Shown here piece after piece: positions 1 through 9,431 of a stretch of 64,000 bases of DNA (its first letter is position 1; each line of letters begins with the position of its first letter). The stretch lies in contig OX419757.1 of the NCBI GenBank assembly GCA_948567375.1, positions 64,356,001 through 64,420,000 of the forward strand, in the 5' to 3' direction. The notes below the pieces were generated by a model, which searched no databases, was not told the DNA's origin, and saw only the letters and a program-made list of their open reading frames with translations. A program made the position numbers and the translations under genes. This stretch comes from Lunularia cruciata. Lineage: Eukaryota; Streptophyta; Marchantiopsida; Lunulariales; Lunulariaceae.

Positions 1-1201
1 TTGTCCGATTATGTGAGAGTTGCCAACGTAACAAGGCCAACAACCAAAAGCCGAGTGGACTCCTTCAACCACTCGCCATTCCATCCACTTGCTGGGAGCA
101 TGTGAGCTTGGATCTCATCACATCCTTGCCAAAGACAAAACAAGGACACACCACAATCGTGGTGTTTGTGGATAAGCTTAGTAAGCAAATCCACTTGGCA
201 CCAACCTGTGATACTGTGGATGCCCCAACCTTAGCGCAAATCTACTTCAACAATGTCTTCAAGCATCATGGGATGCCACGTGTATTCATCTCCGACCGTG
301 ATCCTCAATTTACCGGGAAGTTTTGGCAAGCACTCTTCCAGATACTTGGCACCAAGCTTGCTTTGTCCACGGCCTATCATCCTCAAACTGATGGACAAAC
401 CAAACGTGCAAATCGTACATTGGAAGATATGTTGCAGGCCTTTGTCAATATACACCATATCAATTGGGATGAATGTCTTGCAACTGCAGAATTTGCCTAC
501 AACAATTCCAAATAGGCAAGCACCGGATTTTCTCCCTTCTTTCTCAATTTTGGCCAAGATCCGCTTGTTCCAGATTATCTTCTTACTCCCCCTCCCTCTC
601 AGGTTCCTCATACTTCCACATTCTTGACCACTATATCCCAATCTCTCCAACAAGCCAAGTCTCACCTCCTTGTTGCTCAAAATCGCCAAAAACAATATGC
701 AGACCACCATCATCGTGATCTCACCTTTGAAGTTGGTGATAAAATCATGTTATCCTCTAGTAACCTCCCTCTCCTACTTGATACTTAAATTTGTAACTTG
801 CTCCTAATTGGATAGGACCCTTTGATATCACCCACATTGTCTCTCCTGTCGCTTATTGACTTGCCTTGCCTTATCATATGCGTATCCATCTTATCTTTCA
901 TGTTTCCAAGTTGAAACCCTTTGTTCCTAACCCCTCTTCCTTTTCCTCTTGAGTCCAACCTCCTCCTCTGCATGTCCCTATCAATGATCATGAGGAGTAC
1001 AAAGTTGATCGTATCCTTGCGCGTCGCCATATTCAACGAGGCCATCGCCAACATATGGAGTACAAGGTCCTTTGGAAAGGGTATCCCCTTCATGATGCCA
1101 CATGGGAACCTCTTTCCCACCTCCAAAATGCACAGATGGCCATCAAGGAATTTGAAGCTTCATTGGCAACAAGGATGTCACCAACTAGCGGCGGGGGAAT
1201 A
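1..1201 (+). pseudogene. Chr-A chromovirus 3' internal fragment: integrase core plus chromodomain
   Basis: This is the 3' end of a Ty3/gypsy polyprotein, cut by the window edge. A 137-codon stretch (102-515) carries the integrase core, including the motif ISDRDPQFTGKFW and the later AYHPQTDGQT block. It ends at a stop after AYNNSK, and the next integrase segment continues in another frame, so the copy is broken. A chromodomain follows at about 985-1190, with EYKVLWKGYPLHDATWEPL clearly visible. The purine-rich tract GCGGCGGGGGAATA ends at 1201, directly before the LTR, as expected of a polypurine tract. The closest relative in the window is the minus-strand copy at 24331-25500. Integrase would insert cDNA and the chromodomain would steer it to chromatin, but this copy cannot make an intact protein. 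Confidence 0.9.
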
Positions 1202-1602
1202 TGTAACAATATGGAGTTTAGCAACAAAGTTAGTCAGGCTTACAAAGTAGAGAATAAGACAAAATAGCCTAGAATATTCTCGAAGCATCTAAGAAGATTC
1301 TTGGGAAGCTTCCCAACTAGTTAACTTGTGCCCTAAGCAGGTAGCTTCTAGAAGCTTCTAACTAGCTTAGCTTGCATGCCAGGTAGGCGGCTTCTAGAAG
1401 GAAGCTTCTTGAGAAGCTTCCTGGTTAACTTGGCTTGCACTCCAAGAAAGTGGCTCAAGGAAGCTTCTTGAGAAGCTTCAAGGGTCTTGTATGCTACCTA
1501 TAAATACCAAAGCCGAAGCTCATGCTAGGCATTCGGAGTTTTCCCTCATTCAAGTGTCCCAATGTGAGTTTCTATTTCTCTCTTTGGTTTTGGTCTTTTA
1601 CA
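1202..1602 (+). repeat. Chr-A LTR (3' LTR of the element entering from the left)
   Basis: The LTR runs from TGTAACAATATGGAG to GGTCTTTTACA (TG...CA), about 400 bp, preceded by a polypurine tract. It matches the LTRs at 4344-4742, 23933-24330 and the split copy 29132-29231 plus 37013-37340. A TATA box (CTATAAATA) lies near 1498-1506. The U3 part is dominated by GAAGCTTC palindromes. Immediately after the CA end the sequence becomes a Gyp-B coding fragment, so the parent Chr-A element had inserted into a Gyp-B copy. Confidence 0.88.
1271..1479 (+). promoter_or_regulatory. Heat-shock-element array in the Chr-A LTR promoter
   Basis: Alternating nGAAn/nTTCn units at 5-bp spacing, the binding consensus of heat-shock factors, recur upstream of the TATA box. 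Three-unit perfect elements are seen at 1271-1285 (AGAATATTCTCGAAG) and 1345-1359 (CTTCTAGAAGCTTCT). Further pairs lie at 1391-1420 and 1459-1479, the last about 20 bp before the TATA box. The match to the consensus is seen directly; heat responsiveness is inferred. Confidence 0.6.
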
Positions 1603-2877
1603 ATGGATGATACTCTTGTTTGAGTATGACTACACCATTGAGGATAGGTGAGGGAAGAAATATGCAAATGATGATTTGTTATCTAGGGTGGCCTATAATC
1701 ATGATGGAGATGAACCAGTAGATGATTTCTTCTCGGATGAGGAACTCATGACAATCTCAATCATTCAAGAGGTTCCATTGGAATACAAGGAGATTGTAGA
1801 CTTTGTTACAAGGGATGCATGTTAGAGAGAGGAAGACCCTTGCAGCAAGATCTAGACCTTATACAATGGTGGAAGATATTCTTTTTCACCAAGGAGAAAA
1901 TGGTCTACTTTGATGAGAAGTGGGTAAGGAAGAGTCTATCTTACTCATAAAGGAGTTTCATGAAGGTTTAGTGTGTGGAGAACACTTTGTAAGAAAGGTG
2001 ATTGCTTTCAAGATTCTAGATGTAGGTTACCATTGGAGAGGGATTTTCAAGGATTATTTTGAGTATTACAAAACTTGTCAAGTTTGTCAAGCTTTTGCTA
2101 GAAATTCTACCTCCACTCCACCACTTAGATTAATTCTATTGCTATGACCTTTTGAGAAGTGGAGAATTGATTTTGTAGGTCATGTCAATAGAACCCCAAG
2201 GAATAATCAATATATTGTGGTAGTTATTGATTATCTTACCAAGTGGGTTGAGGCTGGACCATTGAGTGACAAGAATGAAGATGAAGTTGAGAGATTTCTT
2301 TATGAACACATTATCACTAGGTTTGGGTGCCCTTTGGAGTTGGTTTTTGATAGAGGAGGAGAGTTTACAGGAAGCATCACTGCAGCTATGCAAAAACATT
2401 TCTCTATCACACATAGGGTAACTAAATCCTATAAGCCAAATTCCAATGTCTTGGCAGAGAGAACCAATCAGACCTTGTGCACGATGCTGGCCAAAGATGT
2501 AGAAATGGAGGAGGCTAAGCATTGTGACAAGAGGATTCATGCAATTTTGTGGGAGTATAGGACAACCATGCATACTTCCACCAAATATTCTCCATTTCAA
2601 TTGGTATATGATATTAAGTCTACCTTACCTATTCACTTTGATCTTCCTACCTTCCAAATCATTCATAAGGGATTGAAGAAAGCACAAGGAAGTGATGCAA
2701 AGAAGTCAAGGAAAGATCAACTCATGGAATTGGAAGAGGCAAGAGCACTTGCTATAGAGCAAGCCCAAAGGAAACAAAAGTAGAACTATGACAAGAGGCA
2801 AGGCAAGAAGAAGGTGGAGCCTTTCAAAGAAGGTGATTGGGTAATGTTGTTTGATTCTATTCAATTCAAGAGAGTGA
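1603..2877 (+). pseudogene. Gyp-B pol fragment: RNase H tail and integrase
   Basis: This stretch is closely similar to 34838-36140 of the full Gyp-B element, in the same orientation. It begins in the last part of RNase H, loses a short segment near 1807, and runs through the integrase zinc finger and core. Open stretches remain at 1920-2147 and 2217-2783. An in-frame TGA near 2144 and a TAG near 2781 interrupt it. The left edge abuts the LTR end at 1602. The right edge, just after GAGAGTGAAAA, is fused to inverted Chr-A gag/protease sequence, which points to later recombination or deletion. No complete protein can be made. Confidence 0.85.
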
Positions 2878-4343
2878 AAAATAATATTCCTTCCAAATCT
2901 TGAAGGTAATAGGATGTGAGGTACGGAATGCATAACCATGTCTACCATCCGCCATCATCAATCTACTTCTAATCACTGGTTTGATAGGAATACCCAATTC
3001 CTCTACTATTTGCATAAACATGCAATTCTCCAAACTTCTAAAATCAACCAAAATCCCACAACCCCGATTAGATATTGTACCTTGCAAGTGAAGCAAACTT
3101 GCATGGGTTGAGCCTTCAATCCCATTGGAACTAATCAAGTTCCCAATAGGCGGTTCAAAATTTCATACTGGGATTCTTTGTTTCCTTGATCATTTTGTTC
3201 CACAAACTCCATATGGGTAACTTTTTGAGGTCGCACATTCCTACGTGGACATTCATCAATGCAATGTCCAACTTGGCAATAATAAAAGAAATCTCCAATT
3301 TTTTTCACAATCTTTCTTTATCCGCTGTACCAAGTGATCTCCGTCGGATAGCATTGATCTCCATTGGTGTTGGTTCTTCCACTCGTGTGTAGTGTATTAG
3401 TAGGCTTTGTGTAGGTTGAGGTTGAGACCAAGTTGTCGCAACCAAGGAATCAAAACGCTCAGCCAATTGCATGGCTTCTTCTACATTTTGTGGCTCCCAC
3501 ATGGTCACCTCCAATTTGGTTTGTGACTTCAATCCTCACACAAATCAATCCAAAACTTCACCTTCTTGGATATCTAGAATTTGCATGATGATGTTCTGAA
3601 ATTGTGTGATGTAGCTCTTTATTGAGCAAATCTACTTCAACTTTGCCAATTTATCTCATGCGGCTCGGGTGGTAATTATAGTTTGAAATTAACCAAGTAT
3701 TGCATCCTTGAATTCTACCCATGTCAAAATTGGTGTAAAAATCTGTCATTCAACTCGCTCCACTCGGAATTGCCACCAAATTTTTGCCACACCATCCAAT
3801 TGGCTAGAAGCCAAGAGAATTTGTTTCCGTTTGTCTCGAAGATTGGTGTCTTCAAAGTAAAGTTCATAGTCAAATAAAAAATTCTCCATCGTGCCAGGAA
3901 GATTTTTCCCTTCAAACACCTTGGGTTTTGGAAATTGAATGCAATTTTCTCCATCTTGAACTGGCACTCTCTCTATATGTTCTTATAGTTGCTGGTCTCA
4001 TTCATCCAACAATCAAGTGAGATGCTCAATTAGTTGTTGCATTGCAAGGATAATGTCCGGTATTGCCGCCATAGCTACTACTCTATTCCACTACCCTCAA
4101 TTTATCTAATTGATTAACACATAGATATAGCACGTCCACCGTTCTCCATAAGTTACAACCGAAAGTATCAAGGGTTCCTCAAACACGGTGATCATATGCA
4201 AAAAATCCTGCCCAAAGCGCAAGGTGATGAATTGTGTGAAACAATGCTTGGGTAATATTTGGACATGAAAATCCCAATGGTTTGGCGGAAGTGGATTTGG
4301 TGGTCCATAAATTCCATCCATCCCATTCCTGCTCTGACACCAA
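2878..4343 (-). pseudogene. Chr-A gag/protease 5' internal fragment
   Basis: Read on the minus strand this is the beginning of a Chr-A internal region, homologous to 27670-29131. The primer-binding site lies next to the LTR (4331-4343; TTGGTGTCAGAGC on the minus strand, resembling the iMet tRNA site TGGTATCAGAGC). A gag start near 4075, gag pieces (3746-3967, 3305-3532) and the beginning of the protease around 3000-3100 (ILVDFRSLENC) follow. The usual protease D-S/T-G motif is altered to DFRS. Several frameshifts and stops break it. It is truncated at 2878, where it is fused to Gyp-B. Confidence 0.85.
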
Positions 4344-4742
4344 TGTAAAAGACCAAGACCAAGGAGAGAAATAGGAGAATGGAAACTCACATTGGGATGC
4401 TTGAATGAGAGAAAACTCTGAATGCCTAGCATGAGCTTCGGCTTTGGTATTTATAGGTAGCATACAAGGTCCTTGAGAAGCTTCCTCAAGCCACTTTCTT
4501 AGAGTGCAAGCCAAGTTAACTAAGAAGTTTCTCAAGAAACTTCCTTCTAGAAGTTGTCTATTTGGCTTGCAAGCTAAACTAGTTAGAAGCTTCTAGAAGC
4601 TACTTGCTTGGGGTGCAAGTTAACTAGTTGAGAAGCTTCCCAAGAAGCTTCCTAGATGCTTCTAGAATATTCTAGGCTAATTTGGCTTATTCTCTACTTT
4701 GTTAGCCTTACCAACTATGTCGCTAAACTCCATATTTTTACA
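4344..4742 (-). repeat. Chr-A LTR, minus orientation
   Basis: About 399 bp. On the plus strand it runs from TGTAAAAGACCAAG to CATATTTTTACA. It is the 5' LTR of the truncated minus-strand Chr-A copy at 2878-4343. It carries the same GAAGCTTC-rich U3, including a three-unit heat-shock element at 4585-4599. Its outer end joins Gyp-C LTR sequence, so this Chr-A copy also landed in a Gyp-C LTR. Confidence 0.88.
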
Positions 4743-5134
4743 GACTTATTGTCACTTGCACTGTCGGATGTGCCATCAATGGCATTGTTAGAGCTAGAGA
4801 CCTAAGTCGAGCAAAAAGGTATGCCTCCAAAGTGCAACTCTAGAGAGCTCATTTCTCTAATGTTGAGCCTTTGAGTTCTTGGCTATGGTGGACAAAGGCC
4901 GACAAGCGTCACCAAGAGTCTCTTAGTTAAAGTGGATGTGGTTTGACTGGAATCAGTGCACAATTGTTGGAAGAGTGTTGAGCGAAGGATTGAGTATAAA
5001 TCTGACTTGAGTAGAAAAGTGAAGTGATTATTGTGACACTTTAGGGTTCATATATGACTTATGTGTAAATTATACTTCTATAGTATATGATATTGACATC
5101 AATATATGTTGTGTAATGATGTATATATGCAACA
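4743..5134 (+). repeat. Gyp-C LTR, 3' part
   Basis: This matches the Gyp-C 3' LTR at 46640-47038, including the segments around GTTGAGCCTTTGAG and GTGGACAAAGGCCGACAAGC and the terminal TATATATGCA. The left part of the LTR is missing, replaced by the Chr-A LTR end at 4742. Confidence 0.75.
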
Positions 5135-5435
5135 ACAACAAGGATCATTAAGCAACACCGAAATATACTACATTCCTACTCAATTTAGATATACTACATT
5201 TCTACTCAATTTAATCATGCCTTCAGTCAAAGGTTTCCACATATGTATGTCAATGTCAATGCTTCGTGTTGTTTCTTGTCAATGAGCGAAATGGAGCAGC
5301 ATAGGGATTTTTCAATTCTTTTGGTGATCTCTATATATCATGATTTATGAACTAAGGACGTATGGAAAGGAAGTATCACTGAAAAAAGATTAACATGAAG
5401 AACGAGTAGAGTTGCATATTGTTTGCTTGGCTTAC
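5135..5435. other. Intergenic stretch, no feature seen
   Basis: AT-rich DNA between Gyp-C LTR debris and the candidate exon. A near-duplicate phrase, ATATACTACATTCCTACTCA and its variant, occurs twice at about 5163-5205. No gene or RNA is recognisable. Confidence 0.5.
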
Positions 5436-5634
5436 CACAACAACCGTTAGGGTAACAGATGAATCCATTGTTCTTGACGTTCTAATCATGTAGACATTAT
5501 AGATAGAAAATGGCGACCGTTTGTGAAGGATGAACTTGGAAGTTCTTAATTGAGGAAACTCTTGCTGGACAGCAGCATTTGTGTACTTTTCGATGACATG
5601 TAGGCCATCTTTCAAATACGACGGGTGCAATGAC
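5436..5634 (-). CDS. Candidate orphan exon of an unidentified gene
   Basis: On the minus strand, a 199-nt open stretch is framed by a good acceptor (TTTGCAG before 5634) and a good donor (GTAAGC after 5436). It encodes 66 codons beginning SLHPSYLKDGLHVIEKYTNA and including FILHKRSPFSIYNVYMIRTS. The composition is protein-like, without repeats or low complexity, and the frame stays open beyond both splice sites. I do not recognise the family. No partner exons could be joined with confidence: the downstream side runs into Gyp-C LTR debris, so the gene may be truncated. It could also be a chance ORF. Confidence 0.3.
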
Positions 5635-5754
5635 CTGCAAAGACGAGTAAAGCAACTACCATGCATGTATTTCATTTATTTTGTGTGCCAGTCATCACTA
5701 AGCTCTTAAAGTAGTATTGAAAGGTCTTCATTGGCATTAGACACAAACCAAGCC

Positions 5755-6479
5755 CTTCATGTTTGAAGCCGTTGTCTTTTGGAGGGAAGTTTGGTCAGCC
5801 AGGTGTAGTACACCACATTTTTTTATACCAGCAGAAGTCCGAAACCTACTACCTGGTGTTACGCAGATTGTCCTCATTTTTTTATACGAGCAGAAAGCCG
5901 AAACCTACCACCGGGTTACGCAGAATGTCCTCCTCTGCTGAATGTGGTTGTTGGAGTGAAACCCAGAAATTGAATAAAGAGGGTTCTGAACAGCTTCACC
6001 AATTCGCTTTCGTCAACGAGACGACTGAACTATCAACTCTAGTCTCCAATCTTTATACTTCTCAGCAAAATTTGTGCGAAACGTTGAGACAACTCCAAGA
6101 CTCTACAGTCCGAACTCCAAAGTAAATTGAATTGGTAGCTGCCAGTAAACTTAAATTGGCAATTGCAACGCATAAGAATAAGCACTCTTTGACTATTACG
6201 GATTGCATTTCCATGATCCTACTGCACGCTTACTCATGCAGTTCATTTTCTCTCACACAGACGCAGCAGAAGCGGGGGCTTTCCAAGATGAAGCCCTACT
6301 CGTGAGTATTCTAGCTTTCTGGGCAGTCCATGCCTCGTCATTATCCTTATCATACAGAGTTGAAGCATTGGTTCTTCGAGCTGGTTTTCGAAATACCCGC
6401 TTTCTTCTATCGCTTCAGGAGAGAAGCAGCTGGAAAGGCGCCTCATTCCGATAACTTTGGGCACAGAATGCTAAGCCAG
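5755..6479 (+). pseudogene. Permuted partial copy of the bL35m locus
   Basis: Two blocks from the minus-strand bL35m locus lie here on the plus strand in swapped order. Block A (5755-6152) matches 11518-11164, the 3' flank of bL35m. Block B (6159-6479) matches 12615-12280, which is exon 2 with its intron flanks. In the source locus B precedes A; here A precedes B with about six bases between them. The exon 2 copy (6261-6301) keeps the CACACAG acceptor and a GTGAGT donor but has lost 15 nt (five codons, between AAG repeats). Block A also has an internal tandem duplication of about 59 bp at 5818-5932. No other bL35m exon is present, so this is a gene fragment. Confidence 0.8.
5818..5932 (+). 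repeat. 59-bp tandem duplication inside block A
   Basis: Two copies of a unit starting TTTTTTATACNAGCAGAA and ending near GTCCTC lie head to tail. The counterpart at 11164-11518 has a single copy, so the duplication arose in this copy. Confidence 0.8.
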
Positions 6480-6785
6480 TACTGTAATGTACTCAACTGA
6501 GTCCCGGTTCTCAGCAATGCTGCACGCTAGGGTTTTTCCCCATCACAGAAGAGGTCAACCCTTTTGAAGGCCAGACGTAAGCTCATGACAGGCTCCTACT
6601 ATATCACACTCCCAATTGCAAATCATCATGCGATTCCAAAACCAAGTAAAGTTATGTCCATGTCTAGTTATTATTGCGCAATCCCGTAAAGACCGAGTGA
6701 AGAGAGCAACTCGTTCAAGTGGTGTGGAAATTAGGAGTAGGTACCTTTAGGGAGCAGGATCATAAAGTTCGGAGTAAAGTGCACA

Positions 6786-9431
6786 ATGGTTCAGCCAAGT
6801 CTTATCTCGCAGTTGCAATTGGAACTACCAGTGAATCCTGTCAGCCTGTCTTTGTCGTTGAATGACCGGGTGGGATTGGTAATAATCGATGAAGTAAACG
6901 GGTTTTGTACCGTTGGATCAGGCAACCTGGTGAGTCTATCGATCACAAGTGATTCTGAAATTTATTCTATCTTCCTCTAATCGCAAGATCACAAGTGACT
7001 CTGAAATTTACTCTATCTTCCTCTAATCGCAAGATCTCCAATCTTGCGTCTCTGTCTGAGAACCCAATCCCACGTTGAGCAAGATTGCATCCCACACAGT
7101 CTAGCACTAGTATCAAGTATCAAATAGATTAGGGCAAAACTTATTCGGCTGTCCAGCTTGTTGCCAAAGGGCACTGTAAAATGCCATGCAGCGTACCCAA
7201 TTGCTGAACATTCAAGCAAACCCACATTTGCACATTTTCTTTGAAACTTCATGATAGCTATCCTCGTCGCTAGCATACATCTATGAGTGTTTCAGAGGCC
7301 CTGTCATCAGAGTAGAATACATGAGGAAGAGTGCATAAGACAGTTGCTTCACCTTCTAATCACAAAGTGTAATGGCAAATAATACCACTGATTAGTGTTT
7401 ATTGTTCTGCAGGCACCTCGGAAACTCAACCAGCAGGTGGTTGACATGGTAGCGGAGACCAATGTAACTGCAAGGAGGTTTAGTGAGCGGGGATGGCCAA
7501 TCTTGGCATTTTTGGATACTCACCAGGCCGACAAACCGGAGCCTCCATTTCCGCCTCACTGCATTGTGGGAACGGGTGAAGAGAATCTCGTCCCAGGTAT
7601 CTTTCTCTGCACCGGATGTTATTCATATATCACAGTAGTTGCAAGTATGTGGCCAGCTTAGAGCGGAAATCCTTTTCATGACTGGTGGTCTAAAAATCAG
7701 GGTGAAGTATTCTCGGTTGTGGTTTCGGACTTGAGGATTCAGAATCACTTATGATATCCGGTTGATGAGCTCGTGAAACAATCCCAGGCACATGAATCAG
7801 CCTCAATTGTACTGCCTGGATTAAAATCATCCACCCAAGATTTTGGTTGTCTGTACCCTGTACTTTCCAAACCCTAACCAAAACAACAAGACCGTACTTG
7901 TCATATTCGCTCGAATCTTGGCACATACGATATCTGCCGAGAACTTTGTGTCTACCAATACGACACTGGAAATTTGGTTGCCTTTTGGTGCAGAATTGGC
8001 ATGGTTGGAGCATGACAGGCATACAACCCTGTGGCGTAAGGACTGTATTGATGCTTTCATCGGAGCATTCACTCAGGGGAAAAACGTTGTTGTGGAATGG
8101 GTTGACAAAATGCAGATCAAAATGGTCAGTATTCCTCCTTCTTTATTACTTGGAGGTTTCTTCTACTTGAATTGAATCATCATTAGAAAGAAATTCTCGA
8201 TAGCTTTGGTAGCACTGACTGACCAGCACTCTCACACAAAACTCCGTTCCGTCCTTTGACCTTCCCTTCTCAAGAGCTTTTGCAACTGGACATGACATCA
8301 CGTTCAGCTCTCCGTAGGTAAACTAGTTGAGTTTGCTGACGATACCAAACTTGTCTCCAGGACAATGAACTGATTCCTAGAATATTTGTTTATGAAGTTA
8401 CGCTATTTCGATTATGTGGATTTCCTCAGCTTCGGTGTCCTCTTCCTCTTCCTTAGCGAGATACTCCTTTCCATTCCGAAAAGAAAACTGAAAGTAAGTG
8501 ATTTGCATAATTTGGCCAAACTTGGTGTACATACTTTGTCCCTGAGCCGATGAAAGGCCATGTTTACTTACGTCTTACCAAATAGTAGCGGGGTATCACG
8601 GTCAGGACCTAATTATTCTCCGCAAAGCAGTTGGGGTAAAGTTCTGCGTCGTTTGCGTACAAACCAACCGAACATGCAGCCTCCATTGTCGAGAAGTGAA
8701 TTGGTTGTAACTTCTACTTCCACATAAACTTCCATAAAATCCTGTCAAAAACTTCAAACTGCTCATTATGCGATGCCCAGGCTGCTGTTTTGTGAGGGGG
8801 CGGGCGTTTGAGTTAGTGAGCAACTATCAACTCGATTGATGGTTCTATGGAAGTGCAGATTTTGGTTTTGGGAATATGTACGGATATATGCGTTCTGGAT
8901 TTTGTGAAGACACTGCTGTCCGCCAGGAACCACGGCATGCTCCCCACACTAGAGCACGTGGCTGTGTACAGCAACGGGTGTTCTACGTACGACATGCCGC
9001 TGCAAACAGCCAAGGAGATTGGTCAAGTCTCCCATCCACAGGTGCGTTCTCTACATGACAAATTGTACACGCCGTTGCGTTTCTCAAGGTTCTCTATCAC
9101 TGCTCGGCATTCGATTAAGTGAGGACAGAAACAAAAATAGGCTAGGCAGCATATACCTATCCAGTCGCATGTCTAAGGAAGTGTACGCTATCTAAGATAA
9201 CAAATGGTGTTGATTTTGGTGAAAGTGCATATCAATTCTTAGTACTGTACATCAGTTCTATTGAGTTTCATTTGCTACCGTAATAGACTTCTGTACTGAA
9301 CATCAGCTTGTACATTGTTTCGCCTGCAGGATCTGACTCATCATCTAGGATTATACTTTGCTAGTATGAGAGGGGCAATCATAGCAAACGCCTTAGATTT
9401 TCAGGACGAGGCTCTAGCGCAGAATGTCTGA
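6786..9431 (+). CDS. NIC: Nicotinamidase (isochorismatase-fold), five exons
   Basis: This gene converts nicotinamide to nicotinic acid and ammonia in the NAD salvage pathway. Joining 6786-6929, 7413-7596, 7994-8124, 8859-9041 and 9330-9431 gives 247 residues, close to the roughly 240-250 of plant nicotinamidases. All four introns are GT-AG, and every junction keeps frame (only intron 2 is phase 1). Family residues are present: catalytic Asp35 (LVIIDEVNGF), Lys125 (RKDCID) and nucleophile Cys164 (GICTDICV), with metal-ligand candidates Asp83 and His85 (FLDTH) and His97. The C-terminal block HHLGLYFASMRGA fits plant homologues. The start at 6786 is the first ATG of the open exon and leaves a normal N-terminus. 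There is no clear targeting peptide, so it is probably cytosolic. It appears intact and converges with bL35m. Confidence 0.93.
6941..7032 (+). repeat. 46-bp tandem duplication in nicotinamidase intron 1
   Basis: Two adjacent 46-bp copies (6941-6986 and 6987-7032) begin GATCACAAGTGA and end CTAATCGCAA, with only two differences. They lie just inside the 5' end of intron 1. Confidence 0.9.

Noticed and set aside
231-713. 160-codon minus-strand ORF
   Set aside because: Antisense shadow of the Chr-A integrase; a matching shadow occurs in the other copy at 24823-25448.
6786-9431. Bacterial origin of the nicotinamidase
   Set aside because: Four in-frame GT-AG introns and a plant-like sequence pattern argue for an ordinary nuclear gene.
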